64,000 nucleotides of DNA from JALRBM01 sp964477195 (GTDB lineage: Bacteria > Patescibacteriota > Saccharimonadia > Saccharimonadales > Saccharimonadaceae): assembly GCA_964477195.1 (NCBI GenBank), contig CAYZCX010000004.1, positions 1 through 64,000 on the forward strand, read 5' to 3'. The position numbers were made by a program, and so were the translations under genes. Under the pieces are notes generated by a model. It was given only the letters and a program-made list of their open reading frames with translations. It had not been told where the DNA came from and did not search any database. Of this stretch, positions 41,441-49,996 are shown piece after piece; within the stretch, counting starts at the first letter, position 1; each line of letters opens with the position of its first letter.

Positions 41441-42177
41441 AATAAGCTCAGCTGCGCCGAAGCAGCTACATCAACATAAAACGTCGCGCCATCTCGATGC
41501 CTGGTTGCGCCAATCTCCCCCTGCATTGCTCTGGCGAACTGACTCGCTATCAAAAGCCCCAGCCCGCTACTTTGTGGGCGCATGTGAAGTGGTTGCGAAG
41601 CTGCGCCTAAATTTGACTGCAAACGTCGCCATACATCGGCTGGCACAGCTGGGCCATAATCCCGAACGCTCAATCTAATCTTGGCCTTGTGTGACTGCGT
41701 CGCCGCCCGTATTTCAACTGGTGCTTCTGCCTCCGCATAATGAAGCGCATTATCCGCAAAATTAAAAACGATCCGACGCAGCAAATCTCTATTCGCCACC
41801 GCAAGCACCGGACGATATCGCGACGACACACGAATCTCACGTCCTTTTGCCTTGTATAACGGCATCATCTCATGCGCCACCTCCTCACATATTTGTTGCG
41901 GATTGAGTGGCTCTAACTCAAATAAACTATCTTCCAGTCGAGCAGACCTCGAGAGATCAGTTGTCAGACGAAGTGCGCGCTCACTCGTAAGAAGTATCTG
42001 CCGCACAATGCGCATACGCTCGCTCTCAGACATGTGACTACTTTCCAGCGCGAATGCGAGTTGCCGGACCAAAGCCAGGGGCGCCTTTAATTCATGTGAT
42101 GCCGTCACCAAAAAAGGCAATTCGTCTTTAATAAGAGTCGTCGCCTTTATATTTTCCCATTCACCGTTCCCCTGCAT
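41437..42177 (-). CDS. Soluble sensor histidine kinase
   Basis: A 246-residue kinase that starts almost at the H-box (VTASHELKAPLALVRQLAFA, phospho-accepting His near residue 28). It continues to the ATPase domain with N-box FADNALHYAEA, G-box RDYGPAVP and SSGLGLLIASQFARAM. There is no membrane segment or sensory domain, so the signal must be cytoplasmic or delivered by another protein. A TACACT -10-like box lies nine bases upstream of the ATG. It heads an operon with the receiver gene and recO. Confidence 0.9.
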   Translation of the reverse strand: MQGNGEWENIKATTLIKDELPFLVTASHELKAPLALVRQLAFALESSHMSESERMRIVRQILLTSERALRLTTDLSRSARLEDSLFELEPLNPQQICEEVAHEMMPLYKAKGREIRVSSRYRPVLAVANRDLLRRIVFNFADNALHYAEAEAPVEIRAATQSHKAKIRLSVRDYGPAVPADVWRRLQSNLGAASQPLHMRPQSSGLGLLIASQFARAMQGEIGATRHRDGATFYVDVAASAQLSLL

Positions 42178-42216
42178 GCTACTTTTAGTGTAGCACGCAG
42201 GAGGGTGACAATTCTA

Positions 42217-42876
42217 TTAGAGATTGAAGTTTATCGTTTTAATAATTTCTTCAAAATCAGGCTTAAATGTGTCAGCGTCGGTGCGTAGTGTCATCGTTTT
42301 GTCGCGGATCTTGTAAATCACCGCCGAGCCACGAATATCTTTGGTAAAGTTACCATCAAGACGTGTTCCATTGTTCCCATTGGCACTGACCGCAGAGGTA
42401 CGAAGATCACCCTTCTTTACCAAGCCCTCATAGGTCTTCACTACCTGATCATAGTCCTTCTCCTCGATAGTCACACGGAGGGCAAATTGCTGCGTTGGCG
42501 AAACCGGAGGCACAGTAATCGGGTTAAGATAGGCTTCGTATGTACCACCCTTTGATGTATCGTGAGCCACATAGACACTCCATGTTTTTGGATAGCTAAA
42601 TGTGAGTCGGCCATAATCGTCAGGCCCAACGAAATCACGATTTGGTTGTTTTTCGCGCTGGGCAAACTTCTCAGCCTCAATTTCACCTTGATCGCGTCTC
42701 GCGTCTGCCTCAGCCAGTTTTATTTTGCCATCGACATTGGTTTTTTGTTCGGTGTAGTTAACATACGACCAAATCCCAAATCCACCCGCCACGAGAACGA
42801 GCACCGACAGGCCGATAATAGCCAGCATCGAGCCACTGATGCCGCCTTGTTCGTGTTTATGTGATAGCTTCTTCAT
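42217..42876 (-). CDS. Membrane-anchored protein with PsbP-like outer domain
   Basis: A 219-residue protein: a short cytoplasmic start, one membrane segment (about residues 14-34), then a charged helix and an external domain with LTFSYPKTWSVYVAHD and a pattern seen in PsbP/Mog1-like folds. No function can be assigned. The -10 box TATAAT (42883-42888) lies six bases before the ATG and no Shine-Dalgarno is present, so a leaderless mRNA is likely. Confidence 0.6.
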   Translation of the reverse strand: MKKLSHKHEQGGISGSMLAIIGLSVLVLVAGGFGIWSYVNYTEQKTNVDGKIKLAEADARRDQGEIEAEKFAQREKQPNRDFVGPDDYGRLTFSYPKTWSVYVAHDTSKGGTYEAYLNPITVPPVSPTQQFALRVTIEEKDYDQVVKTYEGLVKKGDLRTSAVSANGNNGTRLDGNFTKDIRGSAVIYKIRDKTMTLRTDADTFKPDFEEIIKTINFNL

Positions 42877-42882
42877 GGGGTC

Positions 42883-42888
42883 ATTATA
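42883..42888 (-). promoter_or_regulatory. TATAAT for a leaderless mRNA
   Basis: A perfect -10 hexamer on the minus strand, six nucleotides before the ATG at 42876. Confidence 0.6.
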
Positions 42889-42895
42889 CTTATGT

Positions 42896-43408
42896 TTATT
42901 TTATCTGTAAAGGAGCAAAGGTATAGAGATGATGCGCACCCAACACGCCAAGCGCCGTCATGTGCGGAATCTCACAGCCATAACTCACCACCGAAATTGG
43001 TTGCTTCAACAAATTCACCTCTTTCTGAAGCTTTCGTGCGATTTTCTCGATATCTCTCGAGACGGCAAATACATAGACTACTGTCGTATCGGGCGGAAAA
43101 TGCACACGCCAAAGATTCGCTGTTTCGACACGTATTTTTTTATTCCCATGCGCCAAAAACCGTGACAAAAACACCAGCCCCGGATTCAGTTCATACCCAA
43201 TCGCCCGAGCTCCATGTTTCGCCGCAACACGTAGCACAACTCCATCGCCCGACCCTAAATCGACAAGTACGTCGTGATTATCTAGTTTATAGAGCTCATC
43301 AAATGCCCTTTCAAGCTCCCGCCGTTTACTTGGAACATAGGGCGCACCAAAAAACACGACGAACCCAAATAGCAAAATAACAGCCGCTAAAATCCAAAAT
43401 AAAATCAT
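42896..43408 (-). CDS. Membrane-anchored class I SAM methyltransferase
   Basis: A 170-residue protein with an N-terminal membrane helix (residues 3-22) and a Rossmann methyltransferase core: VLVDLGSGDGVVLRVAAKHG (SAM-binding loop) and AIGYELNPG. The catalytic motif of known DNA or protein methyltransferases is not evident; the substrate could be a lipid or membrane protein. It begins immediately after the xseB stop. Confidence 0.8.
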   Translation of the reverse strand: MILFWILAAVILLFGFVVFFGAPYVPSKRRELERAFDELYKLDNHDVLVDLGSGDGVVLRVAAKHGARAIGYELNPGLVFLSRFLAHGNKKIRVETANLWRVHFPPDTTVVYVFAVSRDIEKIARKLQKEVNLLKQPISVVSYGCEIPHMTALGVLGAHHLYTFAPLQIK

Positions 43409-43615
43409 TTAGTCCTCACTGAATTTCACTTTCACAATTTTGATATTATTTTTAAGAGCAAGCAAGTCTGTCTCAATTTCTGCAGCTAGCTTTTCGGCTT
43501 CCGTAAATTTCTCCAGTGCTTCTTCAAGCACAAAATCTTCGCCATCAAACCACTCCACAAGCTCATGCAACTTCGCTGTTTTCTCTGCCACTGTTGGTTT
43601 ATTTACTTTTGACAC
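43409..43615 (-). CDS. xseB: Exodeoxyribonuclease VII small subunit
   Basis: A 68-residue helical protein with the family pattern around LHELVEWFDGEDFVLEEAL and KFTEAEKLAAEIETDL. Several copies bind XseA to form the nuclease that degrades single-stranded DNA. It overlaps the end of xseA by 17 nt. Confidence 0.9.
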   Translation of the reverse strand: MSKVNKPTVAEKTAKLHELVEWFDGEDFVLEEALEKFTEAEKLAAEIETDLLALKNNIKIVKVKFSED

Positions 43616-44702
43616 TTTGTACCTCCGCCGTTACTAGTATATCGCCTTTTTCAATCTCAATCACCGCCCCTGAGGTCAAATCACCCCGAATGATAGCATA
43701 TCCTCGCCTCAATACGAGCCGCGGGTCAAGTTGACGTAAAATCGACATTTTATTATGCAAGCCGTCCATCAAAATATCGTATCGTCGGTCTATTTTTTGG
43801 AGTGATTCATCCAGCTCACGGCGAACATCTTGGCGCAAACTTTCAATCGCGTGATCCATACGCGGCACCAACGCACTCACCGTATGCCGCACCATGCGTA
43901 TCGTCTCTCTCCTATCTGGAACGAGCAGCTGCGCAGCATTACTTGGGGTCGCCGCACGCATATCTGCAGCAAGATCAGCCAGTGTCACATCGACCTCATG
44001 CCCCACACCCACCAATGTCGGCACACGACTCAGCGCAATCTCGCGCACAAGTAGCTCATCGTTGAATGTACTCAGATCATCAGCGCTACCACCACCCCGC
44101 ACAATAACGATGACTTCGGGCAATTCTTCTTGTGAATTAAAATACCGAAGCGCTCGTATAATCTGATCAGGCGCGCTTTCTCCTTGCACCTGAACATGAG
44201 CTACCTCCACGTCCATTCCGCCCCACCGGTCATTGATGATTTTTATAAAATCCGAGTACCCTGCCGCCTCCGTACTACTAATCACCGCCACGCGCTGCGG
44301 TATCGTAGGCAATGCACGTTTGCGCTCCTCTGCAAAAAGCCCATCACGCTCCAGTTTTGCCTTAAGGAGCTCAAAACTCTTTTTCAAACTTCCCTCACCA
44401 CTTGGCCGAATATTTCGTACCGTCAGGCTAAACTTTCCCCATTTCGTCAGCTTTGGCGACGCACTCACAACCACCTTCATCCCATCTTCAATGAGCGTCC
44501 GCAACTGCCATGCCATCATAAAACATCCGATGCTCGCCTCGTCATCCTTCAAATCAAAAAAAACATATTTCCCTTGATTCAATTTAAATCCGCTTACCTC
44601 ACCTTCAATCTCAATATGAGGGTATGCATATTCAAGTGTCTGATTCGTCAGAGCAACAAAATCGCCCACACTCAAGCGAAGATTACTTGTCGTGTCGTCC
44701 AT
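43599..44702 (-). CDS. xseA: Exodeoxyribonuclease VII large subunit
   Basis: The 367-residue catalytic subunit. An N-terminal OB fold (IEGEVSGFKLNQGKYVFFDL) is followed by the nuclease domain with RVAVISSTEAAGYSDF, VIVRGGGSADDLSTFNDE, and TLVGVGHEVDVTLADLAADM, all conserved. It is somewhat shorter than E. coli XseA because the C-terminal coiled region is reduced. It is coupled to the flippase-like gene upstream (20-nt overlap) and xseB downstream. Confidence 0.95.
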   Translation of the reverse strand: MDDTTSNLRLSVGDFVALTNQTLEYAYPHIEIEGEVSGFKLNQGKYVFFDLKDDEASIGCFMMAWQLRTLIEDGMKVVVSASPKLTKWGKFSLTVRNIRPSGEGSLKKSFELLKAKLERDGLFAEERKRALPTIPQRVAVISSTEAAGYSDFIKIINDRWGGMDVEVAHVQVQGESAPDQIIRALRYFNSQEELPEVIVIVRGGGSADDLSTFNDELLVREIALSRVPTLVGVGHEVDVTLADLAADMRAATPSNAAQLLVPDRRETIRMVRHTVSALVPRMDHAIESLRQDVRRELDESLQKIDRRYDILMDGLHNKMSILRQLDPRLVLRRGYAIIRGDLTSGAVIEIEKGDILVTAEVQSVKSK

Positions 44703-45714
44703 ACTTCAAAATCGCATGTTGATAAAACAGATACCCGAGCAAAATCGTTCCAAGTAACAAAATAACTCGCGTCAACACAATACCTGCAATCGCAACCCCC
44801 TGACTCAAACCCGCAATCGCCAAAAATCCTACCATAATCGCTTCATACGCGCCCGCTCCACCTGGCGTCACGACAAAAAATGCCGCCATACTTGCCACGC
44901 CATATGCAATCAAAATCGGTGCCGGATTGACTGGCGTTCCAAGCGCCAAAAATGTGATCCAAAAAAGAAGCGCATCGACGGCGGTAAACATTAATCCCCA
45001 CAAAAAAGGCTTCAGCAAAATCGCTTTATCGTTTTTGAGCGCCAAGTAATCACCGTGCATTTCAGAGAAAAATCGCTGCGCCTGGGTCTGTACGAGCACT
45101 GTTCGGCGATGGCCAAACGTTACCCTTCGCACAATACCGTTCACCGTCTTTGTCACCCAATCAGCAAATCGTTGAGACCGCCGTGGGCTATTGAGCAAAT
45201 ACGCACCGAGCAAAATCGTCGTGACCATTCCCGCGACCATAATACTGCTCACCAAGATAATCCATCGGTTCACATTCCCATCAATTGTGACCGCTAATAC
45301 TGCAATTGCCAGCAATACAATAAACGACACGAATCCCATAGCAAATCGCACAACCTGCGCCATCGCCGCCCGCCCCGGCTGTACACCATATTTACCCAGG
45401 CGCCATGTCATATACGACAAGCCGCTCACCCCGCCACTTGGCAGTATATGATTAACAAAATTCATCTCAAGCGACATTCGCGCCAACTCTGGACCTTTTA
45501 CGTCCTCAATAGACTTCTTCGCCCGAAGATATGAAAAGATCATTTCGCCACTCGCATAATATGCCAGCGCCTGGCCAGGAATCAAAAGAAGCAACAGCCA
45601 AATATTAACTTGCTCCAGTAGTTTCCACGCATGCAAAAGCTCGTGCCGTGAAAAGAAAATGATCACAGCGATCAACACTAGCGTTACAATACTCATCCAC
45701 GCTCGAAAAGACAT
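44683..45714 (-). CDS. Lysylphosphatidylglycerol synthase transmembrane / UPF0104-like protein
   Basis: A 343-residue integral membrane protein with about eight hydrophobic segments. EMNFVNHILPSGGVSGLSYM and FFVVTPGGAGAYEAIMVGFL match the flippase-like membrane domain family (MprF N-terminal, AglD/UPF0104). No synthetase domain is attached, so it would move or handle a lipid without aminoacylating it. The start at 45714 is fixed by a divergent promoter; there is no Shine-Dalgarno. Confidence 0.8.
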   Translation of the reverse strand: MSFRAWMSIVTLVLIAVIIFFSRHELLHAWKLLEQVNIWLLLLLIPGQALAYYASGEMIFSYLRAKKSIEDVKGPELARMSLEMNFVNHILPSGGVSGLSYMTWRLGKYGVQPGRAAMAQVVRFAMGFVSFIVLLAIAVLAVTIDGNVNRWIILVSSIMVAGMVTTILLGAYLLNSPRRSQRFADWVTKTVNGIVRRVTFGHRRTVLVQTQAQRFFSEMHGDYLALKNDKAILLKPFLWGLMFTAVDALLFWITFLALGTPVNPAPILIAYGVASMAAFFVVTPGGAGAYEAIMVGFLAIAGLSQGVAIAGIVLTRVILLLGTILLGYLFYQHAILKYGRHDK

Positions 45715-45720
45715 GATACT

Positions 45721-45730
45721 AGTATATACT
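45721..45730. promoter_or_regulatory. Palindromic shared -10 element for two divergent leaderless genes
   Basis: AGTATATACT contains TATACT on each strand. The minus-strand ATG (45714) lies six bases from it and the plus-strand ATG (45738) lies seven bases from it. Confidence 0.6.
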
Positions 45731-45737
45731 ATGAAAT

Positions 45738-46904
45738 ATGTACATTGCGATACTTGGCCGACAACCCGCTCTCGGCATGGCAGAGCTCGAACGTTTATAC
45801 GGCGCCGATAATTCAGCGTGGTTTTCGCGTGATAGCGCCACCGTTGCTGCGGATACTTTCTCGATTGATCACCTCGGCGGCACACAAAAAGCCGGCAAGA
45901 TTGTTGCAGAATTCCCCAGTGGTGACTGGCGCCGTATCAGCATGCAAATCGTTTCCTATTACAAAAAACAATGGGCTGGAACCGAGAATAAAATAACACT
46001 CGGTATCAGTGCGTATGGCTTCGGGGTTAGTGCGCGAGATATTCAGAAAACCGGTATTATTCTTAAACAAAAATTAAAAGAAGAGGGCATCAGCCTTCGC
46101 CTTATCCCCAATACCGAGCCTATCCTCAATACAGCAACCTCTCACCACAATAAACTTGGCCTCAGCAGTAACAAAGTCGAACTTCTCATCGTAAAATCCG
46201 GAAGCGGACGAATCTGTATCGCTGAAAGCATCGGCGCCCAGAATATCACCTCTCTTGCCCGCCGTGATCAGGGGCGTCCAAAGCGCGACGCATTCGTGGG
46301 CATGCTCCCTCCAAAACTCGCGCAAATCATGATAAATCTCGCTCGCCCGCATGACTCTGCCGGCCGTATTCTCGATCCATTTTGCGGCACTGGCGTCATC
46401 CTCCAAGAAGCAGCCCTCACGGGCTATTCCGTATACGGTACCGATCTGAGCGAAAAGATGATTCGCTATTCACAGGAAAATCTTGAATGGCTAGAGGGCG
46501 CGTACCACATTTCATTTGATCGACACCTCGATGAAGGTGACGCTATGGACACTACTTGGCAACCACCAATCGATGCAGTCGTCTGTGAAAGTTATCTCGG
46601 TCAACCATTTTCTGCCCCACCCTCTCCCGCTAAACTCGACCAAGTTCGCAAAAACTGCAACTACATCATAAGTTCATTTCTCAAAAATATTGGCAATCAA
46701 ATAAGCCCAGGCACCCCCCTCTGTATCGCTATCCCTGCATGGAAAGATCAAACCGGACGATTTGCCCACCTCCCCCTTACGAGTCAACTCGACAAACTCG
46801 GCTTCGAAGTGTTTTCTTTTAACAATGTCCAAACAAGCGATCTCCTCTACTACCGAGAAGATCAAATCGTTGCCCGTGAACTCCTCGTTCTCGTAAAGAA
46901 GTAG
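45738..46904 (+). CDS. TRM11-type RNA methyltransferase (THUMP plus SAM domain)
   Basis: A 388-residue protein. The N-terminal ~170 residues fit a THUMP RNA-binding region (AILGRQPALGMAELERLYG, then ARDIQKTGIILKQKLKEEG). The C-terminal half is a Rossmann methyltransferase with ILDPFCGTGVILQEAALTGY and VYGTDLSEKMIRYSQENL. The catalytic tetrapeptide is not the usual DPPY; VVCESYLGQP occupies that place. Modification of a tRNA guanosine, as in TRM11, is inferred. The start is leaderless-like. Confidence 0.85.
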   Translation: MYIAILGRQPALGMAELERLYGADNSAWFSRDSATVAADTFSIDHLGGTQKAGKIVAEFPSGDWRRISMQIVSYYKKQWAGTENKITLGISAYGFGVSARDIQKTGIILKQKLKEEGISLRLIPNTEPILNTATSHHNKLGLSSNKVELLIVKSGSGRICIAESIGAQNITSLARRDQGRPKRDAFVGMLPPKLAQIMINLARPHDSAGRILDPFCGTGVILQEAALTGYSVYGTDLSEKMIRYSQENLEWLEGAYHISFDRHLDEGDAMDTTWQPPIDAVVCESYLGQPFSAPPSPAKLDQVRKNCNYIISSFLKNIGNQISPGTPLCIAIPAWKDQTGRFAHLPLTSQLDKLGFEVFSFNNVQTSDLLYYREDQIVARELLVLVKK

Positions 46905-46976
46905 TCTGACAAAGTATAATTTCCATGATATTATACGTCAATCCAACATTCATGTTGGTGTTCTCGAAGGAGAAAA

Positions 46977-47426
46977 ATGATTCTTGGACTTCACAATGTC
47001 CCCCTGGCGGTGGGAATCGGCGCCTTCGTCGTCACCTTGTTACTCGGATGTATTTCGATCGGGCTCAGGCAAAAAGAGTCCGAGTCCGCCGGCGCCATAG
47101 GTGGCATCTTGGGATTTCTGATGGCTGTCGCCCTTCTGGGGGGTATTGCATACGCTTGGGTCACCGAGGCGAAGCTCGATACCCGAGACAGCGCGCTTGA
47201 AGCTAAACTGTCGACAGCAGGTATCCAGCTCCCTGTTTCTGGCTATCAGGTCTGGAGCTGGGATGAGCGTACTTCCGTGCAGAAAGGCGAATGCGTCGCG
47301 TCTTATACCATCCAGACAAAGGGGGACCTCGTCAATGATCCCGCCGTGTGGCCACTCGTCAAAGGCACAGGAGAGTTCGTCACTGGAAAATGTGATCCGG
47401 ACCTAGACAAGGTGTTCATTCACTGA
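46977..47426 (+). CDS. Unknown two-helix membrane protein
   Basis: A 149-residue protein with two hydrophobic segments (about residues 10-29 and 40-61), followed by a soluble ~85-residue domain with two cysteines (GECVAS and GKCDPD) that could form a disulfide if outside. No family recognised. GAAGGAG is a strong Shine-Dalgarno; TATAAT (46916-46921) and a second ATTATAC box precede it; a strong terminator follows. Confidence 0.6.
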   Translation: MILGLHNVPLAVGIGAFVVTLLLGCISIGLRQKESESAGAIGGILGFLMAVALLGGIAYAWVTEAKLDTRDSALEAKLSTAGIQLPVSGYQVWSWDERTSVQKGECVASYTIQTKGDLVNDPAVWPLVKGTGEFVTGKCDPDLDKVFIH

Positions 47427-47483
47427 CCTCCGGTCCGATACCACCAAACTTTCCACATCAATGAGTCATCTCACGAGAACAAC

Positions 47484-47510
47484 CGCCACGGCATCCAGTC
47501 GTGGCGTTTT
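47484..47510 (+). terminator. Terminator after the two-helix membrane protein gene
   Basis: Stem CGCCACG / CGTGGCG followed by TTTTC. Confidence 0.8.
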
Positions 47511-47602
47511 CATATCCCGAAAAGTCCCTGTTTTATCTTGACGAAATCTTTATATCAGAGTACAATAGTACAGATTGTTATAGAAACTATAAGGAGTTAT
47601 CC

Positions 47603-47875
47603 ATGTCACACGTTAAAGCAGGTGGAACAAGCAAAAACATCCACAACAATGCCGGCCAGCGTCTTGGTGTTAAGCGCTTTGGCGGTCAAACAGTCCGTAC
47701 CGGCGAAGTCCTCGTTCGTCAAACCGGAAGCACAAAAGTTGCCGGCCCTGGCACATTTATTAGCAAAAACTTCACTATTCACGCTGCAAAAGACGGAATT
47801 GTCGCTTTTGATAAGGTCAAAAAAGGCCGTTTCACCGGCAAAACTGTTTCTCGCACACAAATCAGCGTTAAATAG
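47603..47875 (+). CDS. rpmA: Ribosomal protein bL27
   Basis: A 90-residue large-subunit protein near the peptidyl-transferase centre. HVKAGGTSKNIHNNAGQRLG and VKRFGGQTV are characteristic. The start at 47603 follows AAGGAG; a longer upstream reading is not supported. No Firmicutes-type cleavable N-terminal extension is present. rplU does not precede it, unlike the usual order. Confidence 0.96.
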   Translation: MSHVKAGGTSKNIHNNAGQRLGVKRFGGQTVRTGEVLVRQTGSTKVAGPGTFISKNFTIHAAKDGIVAFDKVKKGRFTGKTVSRTQISVK

Positions 47876-47889
47876 TTTATCGCTTTCAT

Positions 47890-47917
47890 AAAAATCCCCC
47901 TTTTCTGGGGGATTTTT
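47890..47917. terminator. Bidirectional terminator between rpmA and the 512-residue gene
   Basis: A symmetric 11-bp stem AAAAATCCCCC / GGGGGATTTTT with loop TTTTCT serves both convergent genes. Confidence 0.9.
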
Positions 47918-47918
47918 A

Positions 47919-49457
47919 TTATTGGAGCAACATACTCTTTTGAAGTTCTTCGAGTTCTGTCAGGTTCCGACGAACTTCCCGACCACTTTCGGCACGCTCA
48001 TTGACAGCGTTCACAAGAGCTCGCGTCTTATCGAGTACCGTGTCGCGAATCGTCCCATACCCCGGTACATCTGGATAATAAACACCGCTAATCGTTCGTA
48101 TCTCACTGTCGATAATGCGGTGAAGCGTCAGAACAGTCGTTGTCGCTTGCTCCATCTTCTTTAACGTCTCCTGCAACTTCTCTACAAGCTCCGTAGCTGC
48201 TTGGCGAAGTTTCTGCTGAGCTTCAACGTCTTCCGAAACATTTTCATGTGCAGAGAAAATTCCCTGCTCCGAGGTGAGATACTTTCCCGCAACATCACTC
48301 ATATGATCAAGAGACTCTTTATCGTCATCAAACACTTTTTTCATTTCGTCCAAATTCTCTAAGACACCGCTTTGAGCAACCGTTTGACCAGTCCGAAAGA
48401 CTTCAGGGAGCATCCGTACATATTCTTCCGTTATGGATGCGCTTTTCTTACTTATCTGGTCGAGTTGATGAGAGAAATGCTCAATAATCGATTTGAGCGC
48501 AGCTGCTGCGTCAAGACCTTCAATACTAAATTGCTCTTCTTGCGTATCTCTTGTCTGAAATTCGGTTTCTGCCACAGGCTCCTCGTCGAGTCCAGCAAGG
48601 CGAGCCTCAACTGATAATGAAGTCCGTGGTGCCACGGGGGGAGCGGACATCTTAGATTCAGGCGCGACCTCCTTGGGCTGGTCTGCTTCAGCTTCACCCT
48701 CGTGATCTTCCGAAACTACGCCTCCCTCTTCTTCAATCAAAGGCTCAGGAGGAAGCTCTTGTCCTTCGGCGAGAATAGATGTCATATTAACTTCTTGGGT
48801 TGTTTCAGGTTCGGATACGTTAGTTTCCACGGGAACTTCCTTCGCTGACTCGTCAACAATAGCTTCAGCAGATGCATCGCTTGTCGCTCCCCTTTCTTCA
48901 TTCTGCAAAGTGTCACGATGAGTTTCCATAGCAAGAGGATTGGTGCTTGCATTTCGCACAGTCAATAGCGGCTGCTCACCACTCGCCGAAGGATGAGCCA
49001 TAATAACAATTTTAGAGAAATCTCCACCTTTTTCTCGAGCATTAACCGCCTGCATAACCAGGCGCTGCGCAACGAGCGGAAGCCTTCCAAGTCCAAGAGG
49101 GCGCGCAGCTTCAGGCTTATCACCGCGAGCACGCATCGTCACCCCATCACTTCCTAGGCTAAATTCTACGTCATTTGGAATAATCCATACATCTCCTTCC
49201 GCTCCCGTGCCTTCAAGCACCCATTGGCCGGATTCGTTTGTATGGAAGCTAAAAAGATCCGACGCCTCACTTCCTTCTAGCGGTCGGTCTGACATACGAA
49301 AAAGTGTTTGCTCCGATTCGTCAGATCCAGACGGAAGAAATGTACGAGTTTCGCCCGGTATTAGCGGGGCCGTTATACGACCAATTTCATCAATCTCTTC
49401 GCCTTTGAGACGAACTGTCGGGTCGGTGTCGAGTGAAGCTGGCGAACGTTCTGTCAT
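47919..49457 (-). CDS. Large unknown protein with coiled C-terminus
   Basis: A 512-residue protein without recognised family. The N-terminal ~150 residues appear folded and beta-rich. Residues ~180-310 are acidic and low-complexity (Glu/Val/Pro-rich, likely disordered). The C-terminal ~190 residues form long amphipathic helices suggestive of a coiled coil. No signal peptide or membrane segment. It lies between rpmA and a receiver-domain gene and might be a cytoskeletal or scaffold protein, which is only a guess. Confidence 0.7.
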   Translation of the reverse strand: MTERSPASLDTDPTVRLKGEEIDEIGRITAPLIPGETRTFLPSGSDESEQTLFRMSDRPLEGSEASDLFSFHTNESGQWVLEGTGAEGDVWIIPNDVEFSLGSDGVTMRARGDKPEAARPLGLGRLPLVAQRLVMQAVNAREKGGDFSKIVIMAHPSASGEQPLLTVRNASTNPLAMETHRDTLQNEERGATSDASAEAIVDESAKEVPVETNVSEPETTQEVNMTSILAEGQELPPEPLIEEEGGVVSEDHEGEAEADQPKEVAPESKMSAPPVAPRTSLSVEARLAGLDEEPVAETEFQTRDTQEEQFSIEGLDAAAALKSIIEHFSHQLDQISKKSASITEEYVRMLPEVFRTGQTVAQSGVLENLDEMKKVFDDDKESLDHMSDVAGKYLTSEQGIFSAHENVSEDVEAQQKLRQAATELVEKLQETLKKMEQATTTVLTLHRIIDSEIRTISGVYYPDVPGYGTIRDTVLDKTRALVNAVNERAESGREVRRNLTELEELQKSMLLQ

Positions 49458-49563
49458 TTTTGTTTTTACTCTGTTACGTTATATATTTATCCTAACAGAA
49501 AATTATGCTTATGTCAATTACATCGCCTGGTTAAAAATACCACATTGAGGTACGGTATTTTCT

Positions 49564-49947
49564 TTATTTAACAAGTTCGAGATGGTGTTTGATACGTTCA
49601 ACAACATCGCCGATCACTACTTGTGATTTCACAAGATAATCGTCAACGCCAAGCGACTCCGCACGCTCCTTATCTTTTGGCTGAGAGAGTGCCGTTAACA
49701 TAATCACCCGTATATTTGTTGTTTCAGGAGTATTGCGAAGGATGTCAAGCACATCAAATCCGCTTATTTTCGGCATCATCGCATCAAGTAATATAAGATC
49801 CGGCTTGAAATCAATAGCGGCAGATAACGCTTCCTCGCCGTTATTCACCTCTTTTATTTCAAAACCTTCGAGTTCAAGGCGCGATTTATAGACAGCTGCA
49901 AGCGCCGTGTCATCTTCTACGAGCAGAATCTTTTTCTTTATATCCAT
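49564..49947 (-). CDS. Stand-alone response-regulator receiver domain
   Basis: A 127-residue CheY-like receiver with LLVEDDTALAAVYKSRLE, the phospho-acceptor aspartate in LILLDAMMPKISGFDVL, the threonine in VIMLTAL and the lysine in YLVKSQ. No output domain and no adjacent kinase. It lies next to the FtsEX/PcsB/CtpA genes. AGGGG lies about six bases upstream of the ATG. Confidence 0.9.
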   Translation of the reverse strand: MDIKKKILLVEDDTALAAVYKSRLELEGFEIKEVNNGEEALSAAIDFKPDLILLDAMMPKISGFDVLDILRNTPETTNIRVIMLTALSQPKDKERAESLGVDDYLVKSQVVIGDVVERIKHHLELVK

Positions 49948-49996
49948 ATCTACCCCTATAGTACCCTAAAACCCATCAAAAGCACAAGCATATGAT

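Noticed and set aside
44184..44765. 193-codon frame antisense to xseA
   Set aside because: Lies over conserved xseA sequence on the other strand and has no family-like pattern.
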